From positions 33,613 to 97,612 of the forward strand of contig PWHN01000099.1 in assembly GCA_003554945.1 (NCBI GenBank): a DNA stretch of 64,000 nt, in the 5' to 3' direction. A program made the translations under genes and the position numbers. Shown here in pieces: positions 1 to 9,525 of this stretch. The stretch comes from a bacterium (lineage in GTDB: Bacteria > T1Sed10-126). The stretch's first letter is position 1, and each line of letters starts with the position of its first letter. The notes beneath the pieces were generated by a model that worked only from the letters and a program-made list of their open reading frames with translations, made no database searches and had not been told where the DNA came from.

Positions 1-484
1 AATGCGCCGAATTATCAGGCGCTCATCCAAAATTCTAGATATTGAGATTAAAGAAGAGGGGGTTGACGAGATAGCCCGACGTTCCCGGGGAACACCGCGA
101 ATAGCTAACCGTCTGTTACGAAGGGTGCGCGATTTTGCTGAAGTTGAGGGAGACGGTCTGATCGACAACGATATAGCTCAGCATGCTCTGGAGCGACTGG
201 CCGTAGATCAGCAGGGTTTGAAGAGGATGGATAGGGAAATACTTTCCACAATTATTAATCATTTTGACGGGGGACCGGTAGGAATAAAGACCCTTGCGAC
301 AGCAGTTGGAGAAGAAGCCGGAACCATTGAGGAACTGCACGAACCATTTTTGATTCAATCCGGTTATCTTAAGCGAACAACCCGGGGTCGAGTTACTACT
401 CGCCGGGCTCGTGAACATCTCGGGATTAAAACAGAGGACAGCGGCCCGAGTCAACCCGGGGAGAGGAGTCTTTTTGACGAGTAA
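1..484 (+). CDS. ruvB: Holliday junction helicase RuvB, C-terminal part
   Basis: The frame is open at the window's left edge, so only the last 160 or so residues of a roughly 340-residue protein are seen. RuvB is the hexameric AAA+ motor that drives branch migration of Holliday junctions with RuvA. The visible part holds the end of the AAA+ lid ([21 protein letters not shown]) and the winged-helix DNA-binding domain ([10 protein letters not shown] to [21 protein letters not shown]), both typical of the family. The first ATG at position 2 is internal, not the start. The next gene begins at the base after the stop codon, suggesting co-transcription. Confidence 0.95.
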   Translation, partial: MRRIIRRSSKILDIEIKEEGVDEIARRSRGTPRIANRLLRRVRDFAEVEGDGLIDNDIAQHALERLAVDQQGLKRMDREILSTIINHFDGGPVGIKTLATAVGEEAGTIEELHEPFLIQSGYLKRTTRGRVTTRRAREHLGIKTEDSGPSQPGERSLFDE

Positions 485-2662
485 ATGTTTTTAACCCGCC
501 TGTTACTGCTCAGCCGTTTATATCTGGAAGTGAGGGGGCGCTGTCTTGAGTTTTTGCCGCTGGCGGTCCGTGATATTATTTTTCCCCGCCCGGGAATTCC
601 CTCGGTTTCACTGACGATTGTTTTAATATTGTCTGCTTTATTATTTGTGACGCCGCTTTATGGCGAAGGTTTTAGCTGGCCTCTTGGCGAACCGACCCAA
701 ATTTCGGGATCGTTTGCTGAAATTCGAGGACGCGGCCTGCATGACGGAATAGATTTCTCAACTTTCCATCAGTCCGGGCGGCGCGTTAAAGCCGTCAAAT
801 CCGGCTGGATTGACGAAGTCTATTTTGACCCGGTTCGTTACGGAAAAACGGTTGTGATCGAACATGAATCCGGTTATAGAAGCTCCTATTCCCATCTGGC
901 CGGGCTTGCTCCAGAAATAAAAGAAGAACTGCAGGAAGAAATACTACCACGTATGCATATACAGCCGGACAAGCGGATAAAAATCAACCGAGGCCAGATT
1001 TTAGGTGAAGCCGGGGATACCGGCCGCGGGCCTGTTCACCTGCACTTCAGTTTGAGAGATCCGGAAGGCAATTTCGTCAATCCTGTCGGTTATTTCGATC
1101 CGCCACTTCCTTATAACCCCCGGCCACGAATAGAGGAGGTTGTTTTTATTCCTCTTGACGGTTCGAGTTGGGTTGAAAATCGCGGGCAGGTTGTCAGTGT
1201 CTCACCGACGCGAGAAGATCCCGTAACACTCTGGGGGCGTGTTGCTGTGGCTGTAAAACTCTATAATCTGCATCCGGGGTCAGCCAATCGTACTCTTCCA
1301 TACAGGACAGAAATTTTTGTGGACGATGTACTGGTCGGCCACCGGACCTTTAATGAACTATCTCCTGAAGAGACATCAGCCGGTGCCTCTGCCAATTATT
1401 TAAAAAATAGTTCAAATATTGGGCCGACTAAATATTTTCTTAAGTTAACCGAAGTTGGTCAGACCGACTCCGGGAATCGGTATTTAAGTTTTTTTGAGGC
1501 TGGGAACAGCGGTGAAATTCGTATTGAGAGTCGTACTAAAACCGGAGAAAAAACCTCTGCAACTATTCCTTATGAAACAAAATTACCGCCGCGTCCTCAC
1601 GATTGGAGCTATCTGAGAAATCAAGCTGCTGAATCTACAGACGGCGGTGAGGGGGAATTTGTCACGACAACCATGAACGCTCATCAGCGTGTGCAAAAAC
1701 AATACTCGCCCCCCCTTGCAGAAGTAGCGGAAGAGACTACTACAATGGACCTTGATATAAGCCGGCTTCATAACCGGCTTGAGATTCTGGTTGATGTTGA
1801 GGGCGGCTGGAAAGACTTTCCAGATTTACATTTGAATAAAGGCGGAGAAACGGAAACGATTGATTTAATTCACAAGGAACCTGGACGTTTTATAGGCTGG
1901 TGGGCGCCGGATTACGACGAACAGGGGTGGTTTTCATTAAAAGCTTCTCTAGACGGTCCAGGCGGCCAAAATAATACTGTATCTGATTCTGTTTATGTTC
2001 AGGCCATACGCCGCAACCGGCCCGGTGCAGTTGCCAGTCCTGACGGCACTTTTTCATTGTTCTCCGACGGTCGTGGGCTCAATCATAATTCATTGGTATT
2101 CTTTCAAGAACGACCTGAACTTCTCGATAAGGCTGAGGAAGGGCTGGAACCGGTTAGCAGTGCTTTTAAAATTTCTCCGTCTCATGTCCAGACAACCGGT
2201 GAGTTTTATCTGTATGCTTTTGTGCCTGATACTGTTGACCGGCCCAGGCAGGTGGGATTATATCGCTGGAACGAAACCGCAGAACGCTGGGAAAACTTGA
2301 CTTTTGAAAGTTACACCCGGGGGCCAAAGTGGGAACGGGAAGCCAGGGTTTCATCTCTGCCCACTGTGGCTCTGTTTCACGACCAGATTCCACCCGAAAT
2401 AGAAGAAGTGAGTTTTCTTTCCGCCGGCCATGAGTTGAAGATTGGTCTCTCGGAGACGCCCTCCGGTTACCACGACGAGGACCAGAAAGTATTGTATCAG
2501 GGACGAGAGCTTAGCGTTTACTACCACGAGAGCGAGAACAGTCTTATCGTTGATGCCCGACCTCTGGAAAGTGGCGGCGAAAACGAAGTGCTTGTTAAAG
2601 TAAAGGACCGAGCCAGCAACCTTGTTGAAGAAAAAATAACAGTGGAGTCCCGGCAGAATTAA
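485..2662 (+). CDS. Large M23-family (LytM-type) peptidase-like exported protein
   Basis: This 725-residue protein has a hydrophobic signal or anchor segment at about residues 39-60, then an M23 domain. The zinc-site motifs are visible: HDGID near residue 86, a YSHL segment, and HLHF near residue 185. M23 enzymes cut peptidoglycan cross-links or act as regulators of other hydrolases. The remaining 500 or so residues look like a beta-rich exported region with no motif I can name. The start is the ATG directly after the ruvB stop. The M23 domain being N-terminal, followed by a long tail, is unlike the usual C-terminal placement. The substrate is unknown. Confidence 0.8.
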   Translation: MFLTRLLLLSRLYLEVRGRCLEFLPLAVRDIIFPRPGIPSVSLTIVLILSALLFVTPLYGEGFSWPLGEPTQISGSFAEIRGRGLHDGIDFSTFHQSGRRVKAVKSGWIDEVYFDPVRYGKTVVIEHESGYRSSYSHLAGLAPEIKEELQEEILPRMHIQPDKRIKINRGQILGEAGDTGRGPVHLHFSLRDPEGNFVNPVGYFDPPLPYNPRPRIEEVVFIPLDGSSWVENRGQVVSVSPTREDPVTLWGRVAVAVKLYNLHPGSANRTLPYRTEIFVDDVLVGHRTFNELSPEETSAGASANYLKNSSNIGPTKYFLKLTEVGQTDSGNRYLSFFEAGNSGEIRIESRTKTGEKTSATIPYETKLPPRPHDWSYLRNQAAESTDGGEGEFVTTTMNAHQRVQKQYSPPLAEVAEETTTMDLDISRLHNRLEILVDVEGGWKDFPDLHLNKGGETETIDLIHKEPGRFIGWWAPDYDEQGWFSLKASLDGPGGQNNTVSDSVYVQAIRRNRPGAVASPDGTFSLFSDGRGLNHNSLVFFQERPELLDKAEEGLEPVSSAFKISPSHVQTTGEFYLYAFVPDTVDRPRQVGLYRWNETAERWENLTFESYTRGPKWEREARVSSLPTVALFHDQIPPEIEEVSFLSAGHELKIGLSETPSGYHDEDQKVLYQGRELSVYYHESENSLIVDARPLESGGENEVLVKVKDRASNLVEEKITVESRQN

Positions 2663-2678
2663 ATATCTTCTGAAGTTT

Positions 2679-3467
2679 TTGCGCGGCTTGCTCGATTTAA
2701 TTTTACCGGTTAAATGTCTGTTTTGTGACAAACCGGTCAGCTCAAAAAATATTATACCGCTGCCTATTTGTGCAGAACACGAGCGTGAACTTCCCCGACT
2801 AAATCCGCCCCTTTGCAGATTGTGTGCGCTGCCCCTGGGTGCCCGGGTTGTTCGCCGTCCAAATGAAGCGTCCAGTCCAGAACCTGATATTAAAAAAATA
2901 CCCCCCGAGGTCCCTCTCTGTGGAGATTGCCGGCTATCCGTCGTAAAATTTGATTTTGTGCTCGCCTCCTATGCTTACTGTGACGAGTTGCGAACTATCG
3001 TCCACGACTGGAAATTTAACTCATTTAAATACTGGGGAAGCTGGCTGGGCAGACGCATGGCCCATCAGTTAGAGGGGGAGTTTGTTCCAGAAAAATGGGA
3101 TTACCTGGTTCCGTTGCCCCTTTACTTCCGAAAACTCCGTCAGCGAGGCTTTAATCAGGCAGTTCAACTTGCCGAACAACTCTCCTATCATTTTGAATTG
3201 CCCCTCTTGAAAGCACTGAGAAAGAGCCATGCCACACGCGCTCAGTCAGAGTTAAAATTTAGCGAGCGGTTGGCCAACCTGGCCGGTTGTTTTTGCATTT
3301 TAGAAGAACAGAAAAGCAAAGTTGTGGACAGTTCCATACTGCTGGTAGACGATATTTATACGACGGGCGCTACCTTGAAGTGTGCCGCCGATGAACTTCA
3401 AAAAGCTGGGGCAAACAGAGTCGCCGGGTTAGTATTGGCCCGTTCGCTTCCTCCCGGTTTTGATTAA
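2679..3467 (+). CDS. comF: ComF-family phosphoribosyltransferase-like protein
   Basis: The protein has 262 residues and a TTG start; no good Shine-Dalgarno is seen, so coupling to the upstream gene is likely. The N-terminus carries a zinc-ribbon-like set of cysteines (CLFC, CRLC and CGDC). The C-terminal half is a type I phosphoribosyltransferase fold with the PRPP loop LLVDDIYTTGAT at about residues 222-233. In competent Firmicutes and Proteobacteria ComF helps bring in transforming DNA. Here, as in Bacillus, it sits just upstream of the flgN-flgK-flgL cluster. No yvyF or flgM lies between comF and flgN. Confidence 0.9.
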   Translation: MRGLLDLILPVKCLFCDKPVSSKNIIPLPICAEHERELPRLNPPLCRLCALPLGARVVRRPNEASSPEPDIKKIPPEVPLCGDCRLSVVKFDFVLASYAYCDELRTIVHDWKFNSFKYWGSWLGRRMAHQLEGEFVPEKWDYLVPLPLYFRKLRQRGFNQAVQLAEQLSYHFELPLLKALRKSHATRAQSELKFSERLANLAGCFCILEEQKSKVVDSSILLVDDIYTTGATLKCAADELQKAGANRVAGLVLARSLPPGFD

Positions 3468-3521
3468 TTTTCAATATAGTCGTTTCACCAGGTGACATTT
3501 CTTTCCTGAGTTTCCTCTAAA

Positions 3522-3556
3522 AAGCTTTTTTCCTCTGCGGAGGCGAGGAGAAAAAA
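3522..3556. terminator. Inverted repeat after comF, possible terminator
   Basis: A T-rich arm followed by CCTC pairs imperfectly with a GAGGAG-A-run arm, with a central CCTC-TGCG-GAGG hairpin. It separates comF from the flagellar operon. The T tract after the stem is short (TTTT), so termination is only possible. Confidence 0.35.
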
Positions 3557-3585
3557 TTTTGAGCGAGAACTCTTTCCTTTTTTCT

Positions 3586-3612
3586 TTAGCTTTCTTGAAT
3601 AGTGGCCGAAAA
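3586..3612 (+). promoter_or_regulatory. Possible sigma-D/sigma-28 promoter for flgN operon
   Basis: GCCGAAAA at 3605-3612 matches the flagellar sigma -10 (GCCGATAA) at 7 of 8 positions. TTAGCTTT 11 bases upstream matches TAAAGTTT at 5 of 8. It lies about 40 bases before flgN, which has its own strong GGAGG at 3641-3645. Confidence 0.45.
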
Positions 3613-3653
3613 TTAACTATGAAAACCACTATTATCGTCGGGAGGAATTTACC

Positions 3654-4148
3654 TTGAGCAAAGAAACGAAACTAATAGAAAATTTAGAAGAACTCAATGA
3701 AAGACACGAAGTGCTCTTATCTCTACTGGATCGTAAGCTGGAAGCAGTAATTGAACGAGAAATAGATAAGCTTGCTGAGATTACTGAAGAGGGTAGGGGG
3801 CTGGTCAATGATATCAAGAGCTTGCACGAGACGAGGCGCAACCTCTGGGTTGAAGTTGGCGGCGAAGCGGTTATAACGGTGGAAGATTTAAGTTCAGAGT
3901 TGGACTCGAAGACTGTTGAAAGACTGCAGTCGCTTGCGGAAGATTTACGCCGGAAAAACCGAAAAGTACAGCTCAAAACTGAACGTATTTCTGAGGTTTT
4001 ACGCTCAAGAATAGGTGATATAGACCAGGTTTTTGAAACTGTTTTTGAGGTTTTAAACGGTGAGGGACAAGAACAGACATACGATGAGAGCGGGCGAAAA
4101 AGCGACAAGGAGAACAAACAATCAATGGTTTTTGACGAGGCGGTGTAA
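3654..4148 (+). CDS. flgN: FlgN-type flagellar export chaperone
   Basis: This 164-residue, almost wholly helical and charged protein has the size and coiled-coil pattern of FlgN, the cytosolic chaperone for the hook-filament junction proteins FlgK and FlgL. It precedes both genes here, as in Bacillus. The TTG start is fixed by GGAGG 8 bases upstream. Direct sequence similarity to FlgN is weak, as is usual in the family, so the call rests mainly on fold and position. The flgK start is 6 bases after the stop, giving one operon. Confidence 0.8.
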   Translation: MSKETKLIENLEELNERHEVLLSLLDRKLEAVIEREIDKLAEITEEGRGLVNDIKSLHETRRNLWVEVGGEAVITVEDLSSELDSKTVERLQSLAEDLRRKNRKVQLKTERISEVLRSRIGDIDQVFETVFEVLNGEGQEQTYDESGRKSDKENKQSMVFDEAV

Positions 4149-4154
4149 GAGAAA

Positions 4155-6887
4155 ATGGCCGGTTTTCAGGCGATGGACAACGCTCTGTCGGGGCTTTTAG
4201 CGTCCAGGAGGTCTCTGGACACCACCGCTCACAATATCGCCAATGCGGGTAATAAGAGTTATTCTCGTCAGCGGGCTGAACTACAGACCAACCGTCCCCA
4301 GGTTATTGGCGGGCTCACCATTGGGACCGGCGTTCATGTTGCTGAGATTACCCGGGCGCGCGATCATATGCTTGATACGCGCATGAGACAATCTACATCG
4401 ACGCTTGATCGATACGATCAGTTAACTACACTTTACGATGATATAGAGACAGCTCTTAACGAACCATCGGACGAAGGGTTACGGGGAACTTTTGGTGATT
4501 TAAATGCCGCCATGCAGGAGCTGGCCAACGAGCCGGAAAACCGAGGCAGCCGGAGGACAGTTATCGGGCAGGCCGAAACTTTTGCCAGTGGGATAAGAAG
4601 GTTTTATCGGACTTTAAATGATATCGGCGGCGGTGAAGGTGAAAACAGTATAAATGTACAGATAGAATCCACTCTGGATGAGATAAATAATATCGCTGAG
4701 AATATTGCTTCGCTTAACAGAGAGATTAATGCCTCTGAGGCCCGCGGGACAAACCCGAACGATTTACTTGACCAACGAACCGAATTGACCCGTGAGCTTT
4801 CCGAATATATAGACGTTACAGTTCAGGAAACATCGGAACAATTTCGCGTGAACGTTGCAGGTTTCACCCTTGTGCAGGGCAGTGAGTCCCATGAACTTGA
4901 CTTTCGGCAGCCCGGCCCCGGAGAACCGCGCAAAATTGTTTATGATGATCATTTGGAAAGTGTTGTCACACCGCAAAATGGTAAGCTGAAAGCACTTATG
5001 GATATGCGGGAGGAAGGCATTCCAGACATTATTGACGATCTTAATGACCTGACTGTACGGCTGGTTGACCGTTTCAACGACATCCACCGGAGCGGTTTTG
5101 GTATGCAGGAGCAGAGCCGCAACAACTTCTGGTCGGAGCTTCCGACCGCTGATGAGGGGATGTTCAGGTTTGAAGGTCTGGGAGACGTTGGTGGTGATTA
5201 TCCGGAACGTAAGGCCGGTCACGTCGATGCACCGGACGAGCTTCTGTTTATTGACGGAGAGTCCGATGACGCCCGAGAAATGCCCCGTAATTTTGACGGT
5301 GACAGCGGGATATCAGATAACCCGGACGGAACGCTTTTAATTAACGGCCATTCAATTAATTACAACATGAAAGAGGATTCGCTGGACGACATAATTGACC
5401 GCATTAATGAGTCGCCCAACCACGCACAGGCCTACTGGAGCGCCGATGAACGGCTGGTAATCACCGGAACACAGGAAAATGACTATCGAATTGACGAAAT
5501 GCGTGATAACGGGCTTTTACTCGACAAAACCAATATTCTTTCCGTCGGCGGAAGCAATCGAAGCAGTTCGAGGTCCGTGGACGACGTGGAAGAAGACATT
5601 GCCTCTGAACTTGAAAGTTTTTTTGATGACGTGGATTATGCCGATGGGACGCTGGAGTTTTCTTCCCAACGTGAAGAAGACTTTACAATAAATTACGACG
5701 CTGAAGAGGATTCTCTGGTGGAATTGGTCGATAGAATCAACAACGCAAGCGAAGCGGCAGATTCAGACGTGGTTGCCTCGGTTACTAGTAACGACGAACT
5801 ACGGTTGTTTACTGCTCATGAAGAAGAGCTTGATGAAGACGAAGGTCCTATTTATGGTGCTGGAGAAGAGATAGACCTGCATGTTTCAAATGTTCATGAC
5901 GTTCAACGGGGTGATACTGTTCGAGTCTCTGATAACGATGGAGCCGAAGAAGCTCGTGTTATTCATGTTAATCGTGACGACGGTATCATTACGGTAGATG
6001 AACTTGACGAAGAGTATGATACTGGCGAAGACGCAGTAGTCCATATCAACAATAAACAGGACGATTTCAGGGTTAATGACACGTCTAGTTTTGGTATTGA
6101 TGATACGGACGTCGACGAGCATGATGACGAAGATTGGTATGGAATATATTTAACAGATGACGATGATTCCAGCAATTTTACTGAAGGCGACACGGTGATA
6201 GTGGCGAATGACACTGAAACAGCGGGTGATGAGATCCGTGGCCGGGTGATGGAAGTCGACGACGAGGAGGGCATAGTCTACATTGATGAGGAGGTCGACG
6301 CAGCAGATATAGATGAGGGCGCAACAATAAGAAATACCAGGGATGAACATGAGACCCGTAATTTGTTGGCGGGCCTGGGAATGGACCGGCTTTATCGAGA
6401 CGACAGCAGCTACGAGTATGCGATCACCGGTCAGTCGCAGCGGCCGCCCCTGGCCGATCAGGCGGCGGCTCTTGAGGTGGACAGCCTGATTGATGCCAAT
6501 CCGGATCTGATTGCCGCTTCTGGCGGTGACGATATTGATAACACGGGAATTGCCGACACGATGAAAGGTGAAGGCGACGGTTCAGTGATGAACGAACTGT
6601 CCAATCTTCACGATAAAAATGTAATGGCCCAGGGTGAAAAATCAATGGACGATCACCTGAGTGAAATGGCCGCTGAGATTGGCAGCGACTCCTCTCTGGT
6701 TCGCCGCGAAAAACGTGCATCTGAACAATTGGTTCATCAGCTTGAGGACCAGATACAGAGCGTCTCCGGCGTTAGCCTGGACGAAGAAATGAGCAAATTG
6801 ATACGCGAACAGCAGGGGTTCCAGGCGGCCAGCCGGGTGATTGGGGCAGTGCGTGATATGTCTAATGAAATTATGCAGTTGATTTAA
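4155..6887 (+). CDS. flgK: Hook-filament junction protein FlgK, with large acidic insert
   Basis: The N-terminal 330 or so residues (ALSGLLASRRSLDTTAHNIA, NKSYSRQ) and the last 150 (SKLIREQQGFQAASRVIGAV) are classic FlgK (HAP1), which joins hook and filament. At 910 residues it is about twice the common length. The extra 400 residues hold two flagellin-IN-like units (near 391-430 and 497-535, both with an SL-(V/D)-RIN core). Two copies follow of a small beta unit (near 576-640 and 670-735, each beginning GDTV). The insert is extremely acidic, fitting a surface domain in brine. FlgL carries the same two unit types. Confidence 0.95.
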   Translation: MAGFQAMDNALSGLLASRRSLDTTAHNIANAGNKSYSRQRAELQTNRPQVIGGLTIGTGVHVAEITRARDHMLDTRMRQSTSTLDRYDQLTTLYDDIETALNEPSDEGLRGTFGDLNAAMQELANEPENRGSRRTVIGQAETFASGIRRFYRTLNDIGGGEGENSINVQIESTLDEINNIAENIASLNREINASEARGTNPNDLLDQRTELTRELSEYIDVTVQETSEQFRVNVAGFTLVQGSESHELDFRQPGPGEPRKIVYDDHLESVVTPQNGKLKALMDMREEGIPDIIDDLNDLTVRLVDRFNDIHRSGFGMQEQSRNNFWSELPTADEGMFRFEGLGDVGGDYPERKAGHVDAPDELLFIDGESDDAREMPRNFDGDSGISDNPDGTLLINGHSINYNMKEDSLDDIIDRINESPNHAQAYWSADERLVITGTQENDYRIDEMRDNGLLLDKTNILSVGGSNRSSSRSVDDVEEDIASELESFFDDVDYADGTLEFSSQREEDFTINYDAEEDSLVELVDRINNASEAADSDVVASVTSNDELRLFTAHEEELDEDEGPIYGAGEEIDLHVSNVHDVQRGDTVRVSDNDGAEEARVIHVNRDDGIITVDELDEEYDTGEDAVVHINNKQDDFRVNDTSSFGIDDTDVDEHDDEDWYGIYLTDDDDSSNFTEGDTVIVANDTETAGDEIRGRVMEVDDEEGIVYIDEEVDAADIDEGATIRNTRDEHETRNLLAGLGMDRLYRDDSSYEYAITGQSQRPPLADQAAALEVDSLIDANPDLIAASGGDDIDNTGIADTMKGEGDGSVMNELSNLHDKNVMAQGEKSMDDHLSEMAAEIGSDSSLVRREKRASEQLVHQLEDQIQSVSGVSLDEEMSKLIREQQGFQAASRVIGAVRDMSNEIMQLI

Positions 6888-6913
6888 TCATGCCAAAAAA
6901 GGAGGTGGTGTAA

Positions 6914-8575
6914 ATGGGGCGAGTCTCGTTCATAACTCAGTTTGAGCAGCCAAAAAGAAACCTGATGTCAAATACTAACGATATCCAGCAGACAATGGAA
7001 CAAATATCGACCGGAAAACAGATTAGCAGACCGTCGGATAGCCCACCTGATATGGTGCGGCTGTTTGAACACCACAACGAACAGGGAAGAATTGGCCAGT
7101 ATAAAGACAATATAACCTCAGCCCGAAATGAACTTGAGACAGCCGAGGGTTCTCTGGGTGAAGTGACTAATCTGTTGCAACGCGTGCGAGAGCTTTCAGT
7201 CCAGGCGGCTAACGATTCTTTAAGTGACCGGGACAGGGAATTGATTAGTGCTGAAGTCGACGAGCGAATTGAGGAGTTGGTGGATGTTGCTAACAATCGA
7301 CTGGCCGGGCAGTTCTTGTTTGGAGGCACAGAAACGGAAGACCTCGATCAGTTGTTCACTGTTGAAAGAGATGGCCAGGATCAAATCCAGGAAGTCCAAT
7401 TTAACGGCGATTTCAACCCCACGAACAAACAAATTGGTGACGGGGAATTCATTCCCTCCAATTTAATTGGTAGCGAAATATTTCAGGCAACCAACGAGAG
7501 TGCCCGCGGAGATTTTGAAACAGTAGCTTTTGATACTGACCCCGATGTAGATGAATACGATTTTGCCGAAGACCCGTTAAAGGATCATAACAATATCCCC
7601 AAAAGCAAAGGTTACTTTCAGCTCAACGATAGGCAGGTTTACTACGATACAAACGAAGATACTATCATTGATGTCGCGGAACGTATTAACGACATGGGAA
7701 TCACGGTTGAGTCAATGTTTGAAGAGGTGCGTGGGGTTCACGAAGATGACGTGGTAGACTTGGAAGATAACGAAATAACTATCGCCCAGGATGACCTGCC
7801 GGTGGATGTTGAAGTCGGGGATAGGATTAGAATTAAGGATGACGACGGCGACCAGCAAATATTAAGGATAGAAGAGCTGGAGTTTGATGACGATGAAGAT
7901 GAGGTTACTATTAGGTTAGACGATGATGTTGATGACCCGGACGATGTTCAAAGCGTTCAATTCATTGATTCGGCCGGGATTGAACACTCCCCGACTGAAG
8001 CGCGGGAACTTGATGAAGACAACCATGACGTCCAGTTCAAGCTCAAGTCTCGAACCCCTCATGAAATATATCTGCGAGATTTTGACCGCAATCCGGCCAA
8101 CGGTGACGGCGAGCAGGGGCTGCTGAATGATCTTGGAATAATCGGCCAGAACGGCGAACCCCCTGAACCTCGGGAGAGACAAAATTATCCTGTTGAATAC
8201 CACGACGGTGCTTTCCGGGAAGGAAAATCAATTTTTGATACCTTAATTGATTTCAGAAATACCCTCCAGGGTGAGCCGCCGGCAGACGTTGAAAATGAGG
8301 CGGAGGGTTTCCAGCAGTCTATTGAAGAGATTCAACTGGGGGTCGAAAACATACTGGTTCACCGCAGTATTGCCGGTGCTCGTGTTAACAGATTGGATTC
8401 GGCTGAAAACCGGATTGAAGACCGGGAATTGCATACGCAGGAATTAATATCACAGCTTGAGGACGCTGATCTGGCGGAAGTAATAACTGAACACGAGCGT
8501 TTGCGGACAGTTCAGGAGGCTTCGCTTCAAATGTCCTCAAATATTATGCAACTGAGCCTGGCAAATTTTATCTAA
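6914..8575 (+). CDS. flgL: Hook-filament junction protein FlgL, with acidic insert
   Basis: The 553-residue protein has FlgL (HAP3) ends: an N-terminal D0/D1 helix set with ERDGQ-like filament core features, and the C-terminal stretch EASLQMSSNIMQLSLANFI. Usual FlgL is about 300 residues. The extra part includes one IN-like unit (about 233-270, with the core AERIND) and one beta unit (about 282-350, beginning GDRIRIKDDDGD) like those in FlgK. The strong Shine-Dalgarno AAGGAGGTGGT lies about 7 bases before the ATG. FlgL caps the hook-filament junction on the filament side. Confidence 0.95.
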   Translation: MGRVSFITQFEQPKRNLMSNTNDIQQTMEQISTGKQISRPSDSPPDMVRLFEHHNEQGRIGQYKDNITSARNELETAEGSLGEVTNLLQRVRELSVQAANDSLSDRDRELISAEVDERIEELVDVANNRLAGQFLFGGTETEDLDQLFTVERDGQDQIQEVQFNGDFNPTNKQIGDGEFIPSNLIGSEIFQATNESARGDFETVAFDTDPDVDEYDFAEDPLKDHNNIPKSKGYFQLNDRQVYYDTNEDTIIDVAERINDMGITVESMFEEVRGVHEDDVVDLEDNEITIAQDDLPVDVEVGDRIRIKDDDGDQQILRIEELEFDDDEDEVTIRLDDDVDDPDDVQSVQFIDSAGIEHSPTEARELDEDNHDVQFKLKSRTPHEIYLRDFDRNPANGDGEQGLLNDLGIIGQNGEPPEPRERQNYPVEYHDGAFREGKSIFDTLIDFRNTLQGEPPADVENEAEGFQQSIEEIQLGVENILVHRSIAGARVNRLDSAENRIEDRELHTQELISQLEDADLAEVITEHERLRTVQEASLQMSSNIMQLSLANFI

Positions 8576-8654
8576 CAATTTTATCTAAATTATTCAGACT
8601 GACAAAATCAGCTAAAGGGGGGAGACAAAAGGGGAGAAAAGATGGCTTGCCGGG

Positions 8655-8695
8655 TCAAGCAGCGTCATGCCGGACTTGATCCGGTATCGAAAGTG
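8655..8695. repeat. REP-like palindromic repeat, degenerate copy
   Basis: The sequence ATGCCGGACTTGATCCGGTAT is a variant of the TCATTNCCGG-loop-CCGGNAATCC palindromes seen elsewhere in the window (33.7, 43.9, 48.5, 49.9 and 59.1 kb). It sits in the flgL-fliW spacer. Confidence 0.6.
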
Positions 8696-8718
8696 ATGAA
8701 ATCGTTGGAAAGTCTGAG

Positions 8719-8747
8719 TTGCATTTTATCACTATTTTGTATAAACT
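8719..8747 (+). promoter_or_regulatory. Possible sigma-A promoter for fliW-csrA
   Basis: TTGCAT at 8719-8724 and TAAACT at 8742-8747 are separated by 17 bases, just upstream of fliW. The match is moderate. Confidence 0.4.
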
Positions 8748-8792
8748 TATATTAACAGCTTAACAGATATGCGGAAAGGGTTTGATCAAACC

Positions 8793-9266
8793 GTGAAAAT
8801 TAAGTCGAAGCCCTACGGCGAAATTGAAATTGACAGGGATAAAATAGTTACAGTCCGAGGCGGACTGTTTGGGTTTGAAGACCAGGAGGAATACGTAATC
8901 ATAGGAAGAGAGAGCGAACAGCCCTTTGAGTGGTTACAGGCGGTAAACGATCCCGACCTGGCTTTTGTTGTAGTGCCTCCTAACCTCATACGACCGGATT
9001 ACGAGCTTTCTATTCTGCCGGAAGATCTCAAGCAGATAGAAGCGGATTCGACCGACGATTTGATGCTTTATTCGATCGTGGTTGTGCCACAAAATCCGGA
9101 CGCGATGACAATTAACTTTCGCGGACCGGTAATAGTAAATCAGGAAAATTTTCTGGCCAAACAGGTGATTAACCAGGTAGATGAATATACGGTGCGTCAT
9201 CGGGTTCTTGATGAGCTGGAAGCTTCCGGTCGGCAGGGACTGGTCGCGAAGGGCGGGAGCGAGTAA
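8793..9266 (+). CDS. fliW: Flagellar assembly factor FliW (CsrA antagonist)
   Basis: FliW binds flagellin and CsrA in turn, releasing CsrA repression when flagellin is secreted. The 157-residue product from the GTG at 8793 begins [14 protein letters not shown], which aligns with the normal FliW N-terminus. GGAAAGGG lies 12 bases upstream. An in-frame ATG at 8769 would add 8 residues but has no Shine-Dalgarno, so the GTG is preferred. Core features include GLFGFED, the PDLAFVVV region and NFLAKQVI. The stop overlaps the csrA ATG (TAATG), implying translational coupling. Confidence 0.95.
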   Translation: MKIKSKPYGEIEIDRDKIVTVRGGLFGFEDQEEYVIIGRESEQPFEWLQAVNDPDLAFVVVPPNLIRPDYELSILPEDLKQIEADSTDDLMLYSIVVVPQNPDAMTINFRGPVIVNQENFLAKQVINQVDEYTVRHRVLDELEASGRQGLVAKGGSE

Positions 9267-9517
9267 TGCTTGTTCTTACCCGAAAAGTTGACGAACGCGT
9301 TATGATTGGCGACGACATTGAGATTATGATTGTCGATCAGGACGGCGATCAGGTCAAACTGGGAATTGAAGCACCGCGTGAGATACCGATTCATCGCCGC
9401 GAGGTTTATGAAGAAATCCAGAAAGAAAACATCGAAGCAGCCCGCGCAAGCGGGGAGGAGACCCGTTCTGTGGCAGAGTTTCTTAAACAACAAAGTGAAG
9501 AAAAAAAAGAATCTTAA
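9266..9517 (+). CDS. csrA: Carbon storage/translation regulator CsrA
   Basis: This 83-residue protein starts [20 protein letters not shown] and contains [21 protein letters not shown], which is textbook CsrA. CsrA dimers bind GGA motifs in hairpin loops and over Shine-Dalgarno sites. In Firmicutes the known target is flagellin mRNA, and FliW is the protein antagonist. All three pieces are present: fliW directly upstream, and three flagellin leaders with GGA-loop hairpins downstream. The C-terminal 25 residues are a charged tail, somewhat longer than the minimal 60-70 residue family members. Confidence 0.98.
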   Translation: MLVLTRKVDERVMIGDDIEIMIVDQDGDQVKLGIEAPREIPIHRREVYEEIQKENIEAARASGEETRSVAEFLKQQSEEKKES

Positions 9518-9525
9518 AAAAATAT

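Noticed and set aside
5886-6350. Minus-strand frames opposite the acidic FlgK insert
   Set aside because: Ser/Thr/Val-rich shadows of the GAT/GAA-rich FlgK frame.
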